In this document: positions 8,493 through 17,185 of the stretch, one piece after another
Layout of the letters: each line of letters starts with the position of its first letter
Position numbering within the stretch: the stretch's first letter is position 1
NCBI GenBank assembly: GCA_023558315.1
Contig: JAMJVX010000029.1
Location: 1-46,894 of the forward strand
DNA: 46,894 bases
DNA from: Flavobacteriaceae bacterium
Lineage (GTDB): Bacteria; Bacteroidota; Bacteroidia; Flavobacteriales; Flavobacteriaceae
Direction of reading: 5' to 3'
Notes under the pieces: model-generated
Database searches by the model: none
What the model was told of the DNA's origin: nothing
The model's input: only the letters and a program-made list of their open reading frames with translations
Made by a program: the position numbers and the translations under genes

Positions 8493-9192
8493 ACAAAAGC
8501 AAAAATTGTTTCAAAGCCTTAGATTAAAAAAAAATAGACAGGCACATAAACTTTTTTTTTGTGAGTCTATAAAAATAGTTAAAGAGTTCTTTAACAGCAA
8601 TCTAAAAAACCATGAGATTTATAGCACTATTCCCATAGAAGATATTCCCACCGAGATAATTTCTGAAAAAGAAATGAAAAAAATAAGTGTATTAAAAACT
8701 CCTAGCAATATAATTGGGTTATTTGAAATCCCTACTTATAATAAAATCAATGAAAATGGACCTTTGTTAGCTCTTGATAACCTATCTGACCCGGGAAATT
8801 TAGGCACTATCATACGTCTTTGCGATTGGTTTGGAATAACAGATATTTTATGTAACAAAGACACTGTTGATTGTTTTAACCCTAAAGTAGTACAAGCTTC
8901 TATGGGTTCTCTATCAAGAGTAAATTGTCATTATATTGATTTAACTGACTATCTTAAAAATTCAACAAAAAAAACATATGCAACAACCTTAGAAGGAAAA
9001 TCAATTTATAAAACAAAACTAGAAAAAGATGCTATCATTTTAATGGGAAATGAGTCTCATGGAATAAGTTCAGCTATAGAAAAACTTTGTTCTGAAAATA
9101 TATCTATTCCAAAAACAAACACACATTCTAATATTGATAGTTTAAATGTAAGTATAGCTACTGGAATTATTTTAAATGAGTTTTTAAAATAA
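8482..9192 (+). CDS. SpoU/TrmH-family RNA 2'-O-methyltransferase
   Basis: 236 aa from the ATG at 8482; a frame-extending TTG at 8446 lies in the divergent promoter and is not needed. A short N-terminal substrate-binding part (KLFFCESIKIVKEFF) precedes the SPOUT knot: LLALDNLSDPGNLGTIIRL (motif 1), ILMGNESHGIS (motif 2) and SLNVSIATGIILNEFL (motif 3). These carry the Asn/Arg and Ser-Leu-Asn residues that bind S-adenosylmethionine. The enzyme methylates a ribose 2'-OH in rRNA or tRNA; the exact target cannot be read from the sequence. It is distinct from the rlmB at 14915-15640. It converges on porT with one base between the stops. Confidence 0.9.
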   Translation: MINKQKQKLFQSLRLKKNRQAHKLFFCESIKIVKEFFNSNLKNHEIYSTIPIEDIPTEIISEKEMKKISVLKTPSNIIGLFEIPTYNKINENGPLLALDNLSDPGNLGTIIRLCDWFGITDILCNKDTVDCFNPKVVQASMGSLSRVNCHYIDLTDYLKNSTKKTYATTLEGKSIYKTKLEKDAIILMGNESHGISSAIEKLCSENISIPKTNTHSNIDSLNVSIATGIILNEFLK

Positions 9193-9193
9193 C

Positions 9194-9904
9194 CTATTGA
9201 ACCGTCAACTGAAAAAACACGCCTCTTGCTGACATACTCCTAATATTACTTGTCCATAGACTATTTGGGTCTTCGTCATATACTATTTCATTCTGTAAAG
9301 AAAAAACCCCGCGAATTGAGGGAGATAGTTTGAAATTAAGTAAATAAAAATCAAATCCTAAACCCAAATCATAATAAAACACATTATTCTTTATCCTAAA
9401 TACTCCTAAAGAATTATCCTTTGTATTGTTTTGATTACCTGCTAAATTTAATGTAGTACTTACACCAAATATCATAAAAGGTCTAACGTTGCTATAACGT
9501 TTTGCACTATATTTTATCAAAAAGGGTAGATTAATATAGGTAGATTTAATATCTCTTATTCTTTCAATATCTCTTTCAAATATTTCTTCTTTATAATACA
9601 ATTTTTGTTCCGCAAAATTCACACCAGGCTCTACTCTAAATCTAAAATAATCGTTTAATTTAAAATCAAAAAGAACGACACCCACATTAATCCCCACACT
9701 AGGCAATATTTCAATATCTTGATTGTCCTCCCAGTAATCCATTTTAAAACTATAAACATTAGCCCCTAAATAGTATCCTCCGAATATAGTTTTATCTTTT
9801 TCAAAGTTTTCTAGATTTAATATTATTTCTTTACTAGGAAATATTTGACAATATGAAAAACTTGACAATAATAGAGCAATAAGTAATATATGTTTTTTAA
9901 ACAC
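9194..9904 (-). CDS. porT: PorT family outer-membrane protein (type IX secretion)
   Basis: 236 aa from the GTG at 9904. The signal peptide is FKKHILLIALLLSSFSYCQ. The mature part alternates beta strands of an 8-stranded barrel type: YYLGANVYSF, INVGVVLFDFKL, FRVEPGVNF, TYINLPFLIKYSAKR, RPFMIFGVSTTLNL and FYYDLGLGFDFYL. PorT is required for type IX secretion in Porphyromonas and Flavobacterium. The position right after ubiE is the standard flavobacterial arrangement and supports the call. The frame is open up to 9934, but the ten extra residues would precede a signal peptide, so GTG 9904, which overlaps the ubiE stop by 8 bases, fits better. Translational coupling is likely. Confidence 0.88.
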   Translation of the reverse strand: MFKKHILLIALLLSSFSYCQIFPSKEIILNLENFEKDKTIFGGYYLGANVYSFKMDYWEDNQDIEILPSVGINVGVVLFDFKLNDYFRFRVEPGVNFAEQKLYYKEEIFERDIERIRDIKSTYINLPFLIKYSAKRYSNVRPFMIFGVSTTLNLAGNQNNTKDNSLGVFRIKNNVFYYDLGLGFDFYLLNFKLSPSIRGVFSLQNEIVYDEDPNSLWTSNIRSMSARGVFFQLTVQ

Positions 9905-10631
9905 TCCCTTTTTTTCCAATATAAATCGTGACAACCCCCAATGTCTGAGGATAATTATTTACTTCTATAAACCCTATTTTTTGTAAAATATTGTTGAATT
10001 CTTTGCCATGTGGAAAATATTGCGCTGATTTTGAAAGATATTGATAGGGGGTTTTAAAACTAGAAAACAAGGCGCTGAAAAAAGGCATTATTTTATGGGT
10101 ATAAAAAATGTACATATATTTTAAAAATAAATTTTTAGGCACGGAGGTTTCCAATATAAAAATGCTCCCAGAAGGTTTCAACACTCGATAAATTTCTTTC
10201 AACCCTAATTCTAAATTTTCATAATTCCTGACACCAAAAGCAACAGTTACCACATCAAAATATGAATCTTTATATGGGATATTCTCAGCGTCTCCAACAA
10301 TCATTTCAATTTTATTAGATAATCCTTTTTGTTTAATTTTCTCTTTGCCAACTTCTAACATCTTGTCCGAAATATCTAATCCGATAATTTTATCAGCACC
10401 CACTTTAGACAAGCTAATTGCTAAATCTCCAGTTCCTGTAGCAATATCTAAAATATTTTTAGGGTTAAGCTTTTTTACTTTTTTGGCTATTTTTCTTCTC
10501 CAAGAATTATCTGCTCCAAAGGAAATAATTTTATTTAAAAAATCATATTTCTTTGAGATATCATTAAACATCTTAGTCACTTGACTCTTTTTACTATCTT
10601 TATTATTATATGGGGTTATATTTTTTTTCAT
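9897..10631 (-). CDS. ubiE: Demethylmenaquinone methyltransferase
   Basis: 244 aa from the ATG at 10631; a TTG four codons upstream is not needed. Class I SAM methyltransferase with motif I ILDIATGTGDLA, then GLDISDKMLEVGKEK, VGDAENIPYKDSYFDVVTVA and FGVRNYENLELGLKEIYRVL, the signature of the UbiE/MenG family. It performs the last step of menaquinone synthesis, methylating demethylmenaquinone. Bacteroidota use menaquinone, so the MenG role is the likely one. It is the first gene of a two-gene unit with porT. A -7 box TATTTTTG (10641-10648) ends 9 bases from the ATG. Confidence 0.95.
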   Translation of the reverse strand: MKKNITPYNNKDSKKSQVTKMFNDISKKYDFLNKIISFGADNSWRRKIAKKVKKLNPKNILDIATGTGDLAISLSKVGADKIIGLDISDKMLEVGKEKIKQKGLSNKIEMIVGDAENIPYKDSYFDVVTVAFGVRNYENLELGLKEIYRVLKPSGSIFILETSVPKNLFLKYMYIFYTHKIMPFFSALFSSFKTPYQYLSKSAQYFPHGKEFNNILQKIGFIEVNNYPQTLGVVTIYIGKKGSV

Positions 10632-10640
10632 ATGATAAAA

Positions 10641-10648
10641 CAAAAATA
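10641..10648 (-). promoter_or_regulatory. Putative -7 box of ubiE-porT (TATTTTTG)
   Basis: The minus strand reads TATTTTTG, fitting TAnnTTTG, 9 bases before the ubiE ATG in the intergenic region divergent from trkA. No convincing -33 TTG was seen, and AT-rich DNA yields chance matches. Confidence 0.35.
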
Positions 10649-10686
10649 ACTAATCCGTAATTATTATACATTTAATTATATTTTTT

Positions 10687-10694
10687 TATTTTTG
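10687..10694 (+). promoter_or_regulatory. Putative -7 box of trkA-trkH (TATTTTTG)
   Basis: TATTTTTG matches TAnnTTTG, 78 bases before the trkA ATG and back to back with the ubiE box. No clear -33 element. Confidence 0.3.
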
Positions 10695-10772
10695 CCAATA
10701 TTTTTCAATAGCCTATCTCAAATTAAAATTATTGTTCTTAAAATTTGATACTATAAAACAAAAATATTTTTT

Positions 10773-12122
10773 ATGAAAATAATTATAGCAGGTGCTGGTG
10801 GTGTAGGTTTTCATTTAGCTAAGCTCTTATCCTACGAATCTTTAGATGTTATCCTAATTGATTCTTTTAAAGAAAAATTAAAGAATGCTGAACAAAGTTT
10901 AGATATCAAAACAATTCATGGCGATGCTTCCTCTATCAACACATTAGAAGAAGCACAAGTTAGTGAAGCTGATTTAGTTATTGCTGTAACTTCTGTAGAA
11001 TCAACAAATATCCTCACTTGTATAATAGCTAAAAATTTAGGCGGCAAAAAGACATTGGCAAGAATTACAAACGCTGAATATACAAAAAAGAATAAAATTA
11101 AATTTTCTAATCTAGGAGTTGATGATATGATACTTACTGAAATGCTTGCTAGTAATGAAATAAAAAACATTTTAGAGCAATCTGAGTTTGATCATTTATA
11201 TCAATTTGAAAAAGGAAAACTAACGCTAGTTGGGGTTACACTTGGAGAGAATTGCCCTAGTCTTGGAAAGTCTATTAAAGAAATAGCGCTTCAATTTCCA
11301 GACGTTCATTTTATTCCAATTGTTATTAAAAGGAAAGATAGTGAAGACAGTATTATCCCTAGGGGAGACACTAAGTTTGAACTTGGCGATAATGTATTTT
11401 TTATCACCCTAAAAAAAGGAGTAAAGGACTTATGTAAAATTGTAGGCACAAAACATGAAGTCATAAAAAGAGCGATAATTTTTGGGGGCAATAGATTAGG
11501 GTTAAATATTGCCAAAAAACTTACAGAAGAAAAAATAGCTGTTACCATTTTTGAAAAGGACAAAGACAAGGCACTAAATATATCAGAAAACACAGATGAT
11601 AATGTGATGGTCATCAATGCTGATGGTAGAAACATGGAATTGCTTGAAGAAGAAGGGTTGAATGAAACCGATGCATATATAGCCGTAACTGAAGATTCTG
11701 AAAATAATATTATGTCATGCTTCATGGCAAAATTAAAAGGCGTAAAAAAAATAATCTCTGTGGTAGAGAACATGGATTACATTCAATTATCTCAACATAT
11801 GGGTATAGATAGTGTCATTAATAAAAAACTTCTTACAGCTAATACTATTTTTAAATACATAAGAAAAGGGGATATTGTAGATATGACTACCCTTAATAAT
11901 TTTAATGTTCAAATATTAGAATTTATAGTAAAAGACAACTCGAAAGTAAATAATATGAAAATTATGGATATTGATTTTCCTAGAGCTGCAATTATTGGAG
12001 GAGTGTATAGAAACAAAAAAGGGATTATCGCCCTAGGGGATTTTATAATTAATACGGGAGATAGAATTATCGTTTGTTGCCTACCCGAAGCTATTAAGAA
12101 AATTGAATCTCTAATGCTTTAA
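10773..12122 (+). CDS. trkA: Trk potassium uptake regulatory subunit TrkA
   Basis: 449 aa, cytoplasmic NAD(H)-binding subunit that gates the TrkH channel. It is a duplicated RCK architecture. The first Rossmann fold begins IIIAGAGGVGFHLAKLL (residues ~2-18), followed by a TrkA-C domain at ~150-220. The second Rossmann fold begins AIIFGGNRLGLNIAKKL near residue 235, followed by a second TrkA-C domain (~375-449, ending INTGDRIIVCCLPEAI). Acidic residues that bind the adenine ribose are seen after the first fold (VILIDSFKEK). trkH starts 10 bases after the stop, so the two form an operon. Confidence 0.96.
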   Translation: MKIIIAGAGGVGFHLAKLLSYESLDVILIDSFKEKLKNAEQSLDIKTIHGDASSINTLEEAQVSEADLVIAVTSVESTNILTCIIAKNLGGKKTLARITNAEYTKKNKIKFSNLGVDDMILTEMLASNEIKNILEQSEFDHLYQFEKGKLTLVGVTLGENCPSLGKSIKEIALQFPDVHFIPIVIKRKDSEDSIIPRGDTKFELGDNVFFITLKKGVKDLCKIVGTKHEVIKRAIIFGGNRLGLNIAKKLTEEKIAVTIFEKDKDKALNISENTDDNVMVINADGRNMELLEEEGLNETDAYIAVTEDSENNIMSCFMAKLKGVKKIISVVENMDYIQLSQHMGIDSVINKKLLTANTIFKYIRKGDIVDMTTLNNFNVQILEFIVKDNSKVNNMKIMDIDFPRAAIIGGVYRNKKGIIALGDFIINTGDRIIVCCLPEAIKKIESLML

Positions 12123-12132
12123 GCGAATAGAA

Positions 12133-13632
12133 ATGAAACAATTTAATATCAAAATCATTATCCATTTTATGGGGTTGTTAATCTTATTTAATGGAGGATT
12201 TATTTTATTATGTGCCTTGACAAGTTTCTTTTTTAAAGACGCTGTATTTACAGAAATGCTTTCTGCCGCAATTATTGTTTTGATAGTTGGATTCATCCCA
12301 ATGATACTTACCAAAAATCACAACAAACAAATTAAAAAAATTGATGGTTTTATTATAGTAAGTTTGGGATGGCTTCTTATGTCTTTAACTGGGGCTATTC
12401 CCTATATAATTACAAATAGTATCCCTAATTTTACAGATGCTTTTTTTGAATCGTCTTCTGGTTACACTACTACTGGGGCTACTATTTTAAATTCAATTGA
12501 AACATTACCTAAAAGTATTTTACTTTGGCGAAGCACTACTCATTGGATAGGCGGAATGGGAATTATTGTGTTGGCTATTGCAGTTCTGCCAATTTTAGGA
12601 ATTGGTGGCGCGCAACTTTTTATGGCAGAAACAACAGGACCAAATAGCGACAAATTACATCCACGAATAACTGATACGGCAAGGCGACTTTGGTATATTT
12701 ATCTTGGATATACTGTTATAGAAACGTTACTACTCTCACTTGCAGGAATGTCTTTTTTTGATGCCATAAATCATACCATGAGCACTATATCAACTGGTGG
12801 ATTTTCCACTAAAAATAATAGTATTGCTTTTTGGAATGACAAACCTATAATTCAATATATTATTATTGTATTTATGATTTTAGCGGGAACAAATTTTACA
12901 CTTGCATATTTCATCGTCGTAGGAAAGGTTAAAAAACTAATAAATAATGAAGAATTTAAAACCTATATAGGAATTATAGTAACCTTTTTAATAATATCAA
13001 GTTTATTTATAATCTTTAAATTTAATGACATTCCTAAATCAAGTTTTGATCATCCTCAAGTGTTTGGAAAAACAGAAAGTATCATAAGGCATACATTTTT
13101 TCAAGTAGTTTCAATGATAACAGGAACAGGTTATATTACTGCCGATTATACTACATGGGGTGCATTTCTATCTATATGCTTTTTTGGAATGATGTTTTTG
13201 GGAGGTTCTGCAGGCTCTACTTCTGGGGGAGTTAAAATAGTGCGCCACTTATTAATGATTAAAAACGGACTATTAGAATTTAAAAGAGCTTTGCATAGCA
13301 ATGCTATAATTCCTGTTAGATATAACGATAAAATTGTTAATCAAGAAATTATATATACTATCCTTGGTTTTTTTATTTTATATATGCTCGCATTTATAAT
13401 AGGTTCCCTAGGGTTTAGTTTAACTGGGTTAGATTTTATTGATGCTATTGGTCTATCTGCATCTACATTAGGAAATGTAGGACCCGCACTAGGAAATTTT
13501 GGACCTTCCTTCTCTTATTCCACCCTGACCCCTTTTGCCAAAATCTGGTCAACCTTTTTGATGATTTTAGGTCGTCTGGAGTTATTTACCGTATTAATTA
13601 TATTTACCCCTTTTTTCTGGAAAAAAAATTAA
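12133..13632 (+). CDS. trkH: Trk potassium channel subunit TrkH
   Basis: 499 aa integral membrane protein with about ten transmembrane segments, built of four M1-P-M2 repeats. The four selectivity-filter loops are readable: SSSGYTTTGATIL, STISTGGFSTKN, SMITGTGYITADY and SASTLGNVGPALGNFG, each with the essential Gly. It imports potassium together with TrkA. The conserved GGSAGSTSGGVKIVRHL gating loop and the C-terminal LGRLELFTVLIIFTPFFW are also present. It converges on rarA with three bases between. Confidence 0.97.
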   Translation: MKQFNIKIIIHFMGLLILFNGGFILLCALTSFFFKDAVFTEMLSAAIIVLIVGFIPMILTKNHNKQIKKIDGFIIVSLGWLLMSLTGAIPYIITNSIPNFTDAFFESSSGYTTTGATILNSIETLPKSILLWRSTTHWIGGMGIIVLAIAVLPILGIGGAQLFMAETTGPNSDKLHPRITDTARRLWYIYLGYTVIETLLLSLAGMSFFDAINHTMSTISTGGFSTKNNSIAFWNDKPIIQYIIIVFMILAGTNFTLAYFIVVGKVKKLINNEEFKTYIGIIVTFLIISSLFIIFKFNDIPKSSFDHPQVFGKTESIIRHTFFQVVSMITGTGYITADYTTWGAFLSICFFGMMFLGGSAGSTSGGVKIVRHLLMIKNGLLEFKRALHSNAIIPVRYNDKIVNQEIIYTILGFFILYMLAFIIGSLGFSLTGLDFIDAIGLSASTLGNVGPALGNFGPSFSYSTLTPFAKIWSTFLMILGRLELFTVLIIFTPFFWKKN

Positions 13633-13635
13633 AGG

Positions 13636-14904
13636 TTAATACGAGTATTTATTCTTCCAAATTCTTTTCAAATAAGCCAAAATTTGGTTTTCTTTTGAAT
13701 TGTTATTAGGAATATAAAATTTCCTGTTTTGTAATTCTTTAGGCAAATATTCTTGAGTAATAAAATTATCTTCAAAATCATGAGGATATTTATACCCCTC
13801 CGAATACCCTATTTTTTTAAGTAAATGAGTAGGCGCATTTCTTAAATGAAGGGGAACGGGCAAATCTCTAGTGTCTTTTACGCATTTTTGCGCCTTTTTA
13901 ATCGCTAAATAACTAGCGTGGCTCTTTGGGGATGTTGCCAAATAAATTGCGCACTGACTCAAAATAATTCGCGCTTCTGGAAAGCCAATAGTACGCACAG
14001 AATCAAAAGTAGATTGCGCTAATACAAGTGCCGTTGGATTTGCATTTCCTATGTCTTCTGAAGCTAAAATAACCATTCTCCGAGCAATAAATTTTTCGTC
14101 CTCCCCACCCTCTATCATTCGTGCTAACCAATAAACCGCTGCATTTGGATCGCTACCTCTTATAGATTTTATAAAAGCCGAAATAATATCGTAATGAAAC
14201 TCTCCCTTTTTGTCAAAATTTATGGGATGGTTCTTTACTTGTTCTAAAACTACTGTGTTTGTAATTATTTTTTTAGTCCCCTCTATGGAGTTTACAATCC
14301 ACTCAAGTAAAGAGAGTAATTTCCTTGCGTCTCCTCCTGCAATATTTAACAATGCCTCTTTTTCTTTTAATTCTATCTCTTCTTTACTCAAATAAGGGTC
14401 TTTTTGAAGCACTCTGTCTAAAAGAATACTCAAATCATCATCTGACAATTGTTTAAAAATGTATACATGGCAACGAGACAATAAAGCGTTTATAACTTCA
14501 AAACTAGGATTTTCTGTGGTGGCTCCTATTAACGTTATTATTCCTTTTTCAACGGCTCCTAATAGAGAATCTTGTTGTGATTTACTAAATCGATGTATTT
14601 CATCAATAAATAAAATAGTCCTTTTTTCTGAATCGTTTTTTGCCTTTTGAATAATCTCTCTCACTTCTTTAATGCCCCCTTGTGCTGCAGAGATACTATA
14701 AAAATGTGCATCTTGATTTTGAGCTAATAAATTGGCAAGTGTTGTTTTTCCTGTCCCTGGAGGTCCCCAGAAAATTAACGAAGGTATAAAGCCTTTTTTA
14801 ATAAGAGTGGACAATGTGCCTTTCTCTCCTATTAAATGAGATTGCCCTATATATTCTTCCAATATTTTAGGGCGCATTCGTTCTGCTAATGGAATTCTAT
14901 TCAA
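13636..14904 (-). CDS. rarA: Replication-associated recombination protein A (RarA/MgsA AAA+ ATPase)
   Basis: 422 aa clamp-loader-like AAA+ ATPase that acts at stalled replication forks. Walker A is GPPGTGKTTL (residues 47-56), Walker B is ILFIDEIHRF (Asp101-Glu102), sensor 1 is TLIGATTENPSF, and an Arg-finger region contains LLSRCHVY. The C-terminal MgsA tetramerisation part includes IRGSDPNAAVYWLARMIEGG and PTHLLKKIGYSEGYKYPHDF. It lies 10 bases downstream of rlmB on the same strand, so the two are probably co-transcribed. Confidence 0.97.
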   Translation of the reverse strand: MNRIPLAERMRPKILEEYIGQSHLIGEKGTLSTLIKKGFIPSLIFWGPPGTGKTTLANLLAQNQDAHFYSISAAQGGIKEVREIIQKAKNDSEKRTILFIDEIHRFSKSQQDSLLGAVEKGIITLIGATTENPSFEVINALLSRCHVYIFKQLSDDDLSILLDRVLQKDPYLSKEEIELKEKEALLNIAGGDARKLLSLLEWIVNSIEGTKKIITNTVVLEQVKNHPINFDKKGEFHYDIISAFIKSIRGSDPNAAVYWLARMIEGGEDEKFIARRMVILASEDIGNANPTALVLAQSTFDSVRTIGFPEARIILSQCAIYLATSPKSHASYLAIKKAQKCVKDTRDLPVPLHLRNAPTHLLKKIGYSEGYKYPHDFEDNFITQEYLPKELQNRKFYIPNNNSKENQILAYLKRIWKNKYSY

Positions 14905-14914
14905 AATAGATAAT

Positions 14915-15640
14915 TTAGGTGAATTTCCTTTGACGAATTACTTCATATAACATGATTCCGCAAGTAGTAGAAACGTTTAAAGATTCTATACTACCCAACA
15001 TTGGCAAACTCGCTTTGACATTAGCCATTCTTATAATACTTTTAGAAATTCCAATATCCTCTGAACCTAAAATAATAGCCGTTGATTTTTTGAAATCCAC
15101 TTGATAGATTGAACTTGATTCTTTCTCACTACCTGCGACTATTTGTATATCGTACGCTTTTAAGAGAAACATCGCATCTTTTAAATGGCTAACTTTACAG
15201 ATAGGTACGTCAAATAAAGCTCCAGAGGAGGTTTTTATGGTATCCTCAGTTATGGGTGCTGTGTTAGTTTGTGGTAATATTAACGCATCTATATTTGCCG
15301 CATTAGCGGTTCTTATAATCGCTCCTAAATTCCTAGAATCTGTAACGCCATCTAAAAGTAAAAAAAGTTTAGCGTCCTCACTCTCTTTTTCAAGTATGGA
15401 TTCTAAATCCAGAAACTTAATTGGGGAAACAATAGCAACTGCCCCTTGGTGGTTTTTGTCAGAATATCTATTAAAGCGTTCCTTAGGTACATATTTATAA
15501 TATATTTTTTTTTGAATGAGTAAGTCTTTTAATTGTTTGAAAAGATTTCCTCCCAAATTTTTATCTAAAAAAACCCTACTTATCTCTTGTTCATTTTTGA
15601 TTGCCTCTATAATAGGGCGTAGTCCATATATTTCTTTCAT
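14915..15640 (-). CDS. rlmB: 23S rRNA (guanosine-2'-O-)-methyltransferase RlmB
   Basis: 241 aa SPOUT methyltransferase. The N-terminal RNA-binding domain begins with the family-typical MKEIYGLRPIIEAI and has HQGAVAIVSP. The knot motifs are DGVTDSRNLGAIIRTANAAN, IILGSEDIGIS and SLNVSTTCGIMLYEV. It methylates G2251 (E. coli numbering) in the peptidyl-transferase P loop of 23S rRNA. The Glu after the Gly in motif 2 (GSEDIG, more often GSEGxG) is a mild change. It heads a unit with rarA. Confidence 0.94.
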   Translation of the reverse strand: MKEIYGLRPIIEAIKNEQEISRVFLDKNLGGNLFKQLKDLLIQKKIYYKYVPKERFNRYSDKNHQGAVAIVSPIKFLDLESILEKESEDAKLFLLLDGVTDSRNLGAIIRTANAANIDALILPQTNTAPITEDTIKTSSGALFDVPICKVSHLKDAMFLLKAYDIQIVAGSEKESSSIYQVDFKKSTAIILGSEDIGISKSIIRMANVKASLPMLGSIESLNVSTTCGIMLYEVIRQRKFT

Positions 15641-15645
15641 GGGGG

Positions 15646-15653
15646 CAAAACTA
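15646..15653 (-). promoter_or_regulatory. Putative -7 box of rlmB (TAGTTTTG)
   Basis: The minus strand reads TAGTTTTG, fitting TAnnTTTG, ending only 5 bases before the rlmB ATG. If real, the rlmB transcript would be leaderless or nearly so. No -33 TTG at normal distance. Confidence 0.35.
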
Positions 15654-15674
15654 AAACAAATAAAGGGTATATAA

Positions 15675-15701
15675 GAAAAACTACTAAAATATTATTAGTA
15701 G
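15675..15701 (-). terminator. Stem-loop with T-run at the end of the distal susD
   Basis: On the minus strand a perfect 7-bp inverted repeat (CTACTAA at 15695-15701, TTAGTAG at 15681-15687) encloses a 7-base loop and is followed by TTTTTC. The stop codon TAA is part of the stem. This looks like an intrinsic terminator for the susC-susD region. Confidence 0.5.
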
Positions 15702-17113
15702 GACTTCCAAAACACAGTAGTTTTATCTATGAAACCAGGGACTGGTTTAGGAACATTTTTATTGTAATCTATTTCACTTTGTGGATATAAAAATCTTTGT
15801 GGGAAAGTAGATATAATTGCTTGTTTTTTTAGTGGAACATTTAAGAAATTACCTGTTCTTCTCAAATCATGAAAAGTTACTATTTCGCCTACTAAAGTAA
15901 TGTATTTTTCTTCCAAAATTTGACGTAACAATAGGTCCCCACTTGCGTTTGTCTTAGGAAATTTATTTTGAGTTATGGTTATTGTATTCCCACTTACATC
16001 TTTAAAACCTATAGCATTATATTCATTGACTAATTCTGTTCTTACATTATTCAAATGCGTTCTCGCTGGTGCTTCATCCTTAGAACTCTTTTTATAGTTT
16101 GCTTCAGCTAAAATCAATTGATTTTCATTATAACTCGCTAAAGGGAAACTTGCTGTTTGAGCAAATCTCACACCTATATTATAATTAAGACGAACTATAC
16201 CATACTCAGAATCTATAAAATAATGTGAAAATCTATAAAAATCTCCAGATGTATCTAAAACTCTTGTTACTTCACTTCCAGATATAGTACTTGATTTTAA
16301 CAAATTGTATAAATGAGATTGATTTCCTTTTCTTGAATTATCAGCGGCGAATAGATAGCCATCTCTTTCATCTACAGTAAATTGATAAAAAAGATTTTTA
16401 TTATAATATTCCGTTCCGTGTTGAGTTACTAAATCCTCGGCTCTTTTATCTATTCCATTTGTAGCTGCAGCAATAGCTGCATCATAATTACCTAAAGACA
16501 ATTCATATCTCGCTACTAATGTATTTGCGGCTACTGTCCATGTTCCACCTGCTAATCTATTTCCACCATAACCTTCACTAATGGTAACGTCTCCTACATT
16601 TGCTATCCCTGCTTTAATAAGTGCTATCCCTCCTTCTACTACACTTTGTTGCGCATCATAAACAGGATGGGGATATTCATCTGGATTAACTGCTTGACTA
16701 TAAGGGACATCTCCAAATAAAAGTGCCATTTCAGCATACAAACTTCCTTGAAGAATTTGCGCTACCCCTTTTAGTAAGGGGGATGAACTTTTATTTTCTA
16801 TAACTAATTTAGCGATTGAAATACCTTCTATATATACATCACTCCACATATCATTATAGCTTCCTCTGTTTTCTCCGTAGGTATTTGAAGTTAAATAAGA
16901 TCTATCACATCCATGAAAATGATTATCATAATACGAAGCTTGTCTTGCTGCATTACCTTCCATATGATTCATATAGGCTAGTTGTACTTGACCAATCAAT
17001 AATTCAGGAGCTATTTTGTAAAATGCATTTGGGTTTTCATGATATTTTATACATGAAGTTATAGCCAAAATGACTAAACATACCATCAATTTATTAAGCG
17101 TTGTTTTTATCAT
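15695..17113 (-). CDS. SusD/RagB-like outer-membrane lipoprotein, distal paralogue
   Basis: 472 aa from the ATG at 17113; nine upstream in-frame residues would precede the signal peptide. The signal MIKTTLNKLMVCLVILAITSC ends in a lipobox Cys at residue 21. The body matches the SusD-like_2 class: NPNAFYKIAPELLIGQVQLA, YNDMWSDVY, LKGVAQILQGSLYAEMALLF, GDVPYSQAVNP, NENQLILAEANY and TFHDLRRTGNF. SusD proteins sit on the cell surface as lids of SusC transporters and bind substrate. This copy is closely related to the gene just upstream (17179-18606), roughly two thirds identical by eye, with a 56-base exact DNA match. It has no SusC of its own and follows a terminator-like hairpin whose T-run ends about 10 bases before its ATG. 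The substrate is unknown. Confidence 0.9.
   Translation of the reverse strand: MIKTTLNKLMVCLVILAITSCIKYHENPNAFYKIAPELLIGQVQLAYMNHMEGNAARQASYYDNHFHGCDRSYLTSNTYGENRGSYNDMWSDVYIEGISIAKLVIENKSSSPLLKGVAQILQGSLYAEMALLFGDVPYSQAVNPDEYPHPVYDAQQSVVEGGIALIKAGIANVGDVTISEGYGGNRLAGGTWTVAANTLVARYELSLGNYDAAIAAATNGIDKRAEDLVTQHGTEYYNKNLFYQFTVDERDGYLFAADNSRKGNQSHLYNLLKSSTISGSEVTRVLDTSGDFYRFSHYFIDSEYGIVRLNYNIGVRFAQTASFPLASYNENQLILAEANYKKSSKDEAPARTHLNNVRTELVNEYNAIGFKDVSGNTITITQNKFPKTNASGDLLLRQILEEKYITLVGEIVTFHDLRRTGNFLNVPLKKQAIISTFPQRFLYPQSEIDYNKNVPKPVPGFIDKTTVFWKSY
16071..16126. repeat. 56-base exact repeat, copy A (distal susD)
   Basis: Bases 16071-16126 are identical to 17555-17610. Both encode part of the conserved NQLILAEANYKKSSKDEA region, in the same reading frame of the two susD paralogues. 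Silent positions are identical too, which points to recent duplication or gene conversion. Confidence 0.9.
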
Positions 17114-17123
17114 GGTATAAAAA

Positions 17124-17150
17124 TAAAAAAAGCGCCCCAATTGGAGCGCT
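17124..17150 (-). terminator. Terminator-like hairpin between the two susD genes
   Basis: The minus-strand RNA would fold AGCGCTCC (17143-17150) with GGGGCGCT (17131-17138) around an AATT loop: 8 pairs including one U-G wobble, followed by a run of T. On the plus strand the same position is an A-C mismatch, so the hairpin suits transcription from susC/susD. It should stop most transcripts after the first susD. Confidence 0.75.
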
Positions 17151-17164
17151 TTTTAATACATATA

Positions 17165-17185
17165 CTACTAAACTATTTTTAGTAA
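17165..17185 (-). repeat. Stop-codon inverted repeat of the proximal susD
   Basis: The minus strand has TACTAAA-AATAG-TTTAGTA around the TAA stop, a perfect 7-bp inverted repeat. A near-identical 21-base sequence, with two differences, lies at the stop of the distal copy (15681-15701). The susD duplication therefore included the 3' flank. Here no T-run follows, so it is less likely to terminate by itself. Confidence 0.6.

Noticed and set aside
11306-11773. 155-aa open frame antisense to trkA
   Set aside because: Lies wholly inside trkA, whose Rossmann and TrkA-C motifs are intact. The translation is low-complexity Ser/Phe-rich without any family motif, as expected of a shadow frame.
17131-17150. 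Plus-strand reading of the susD hairpin as a bidirectional terminator
   Set aside because: On the plus strand one stem position is an A-C mismatch, and no plus-strand gene ends nearby.
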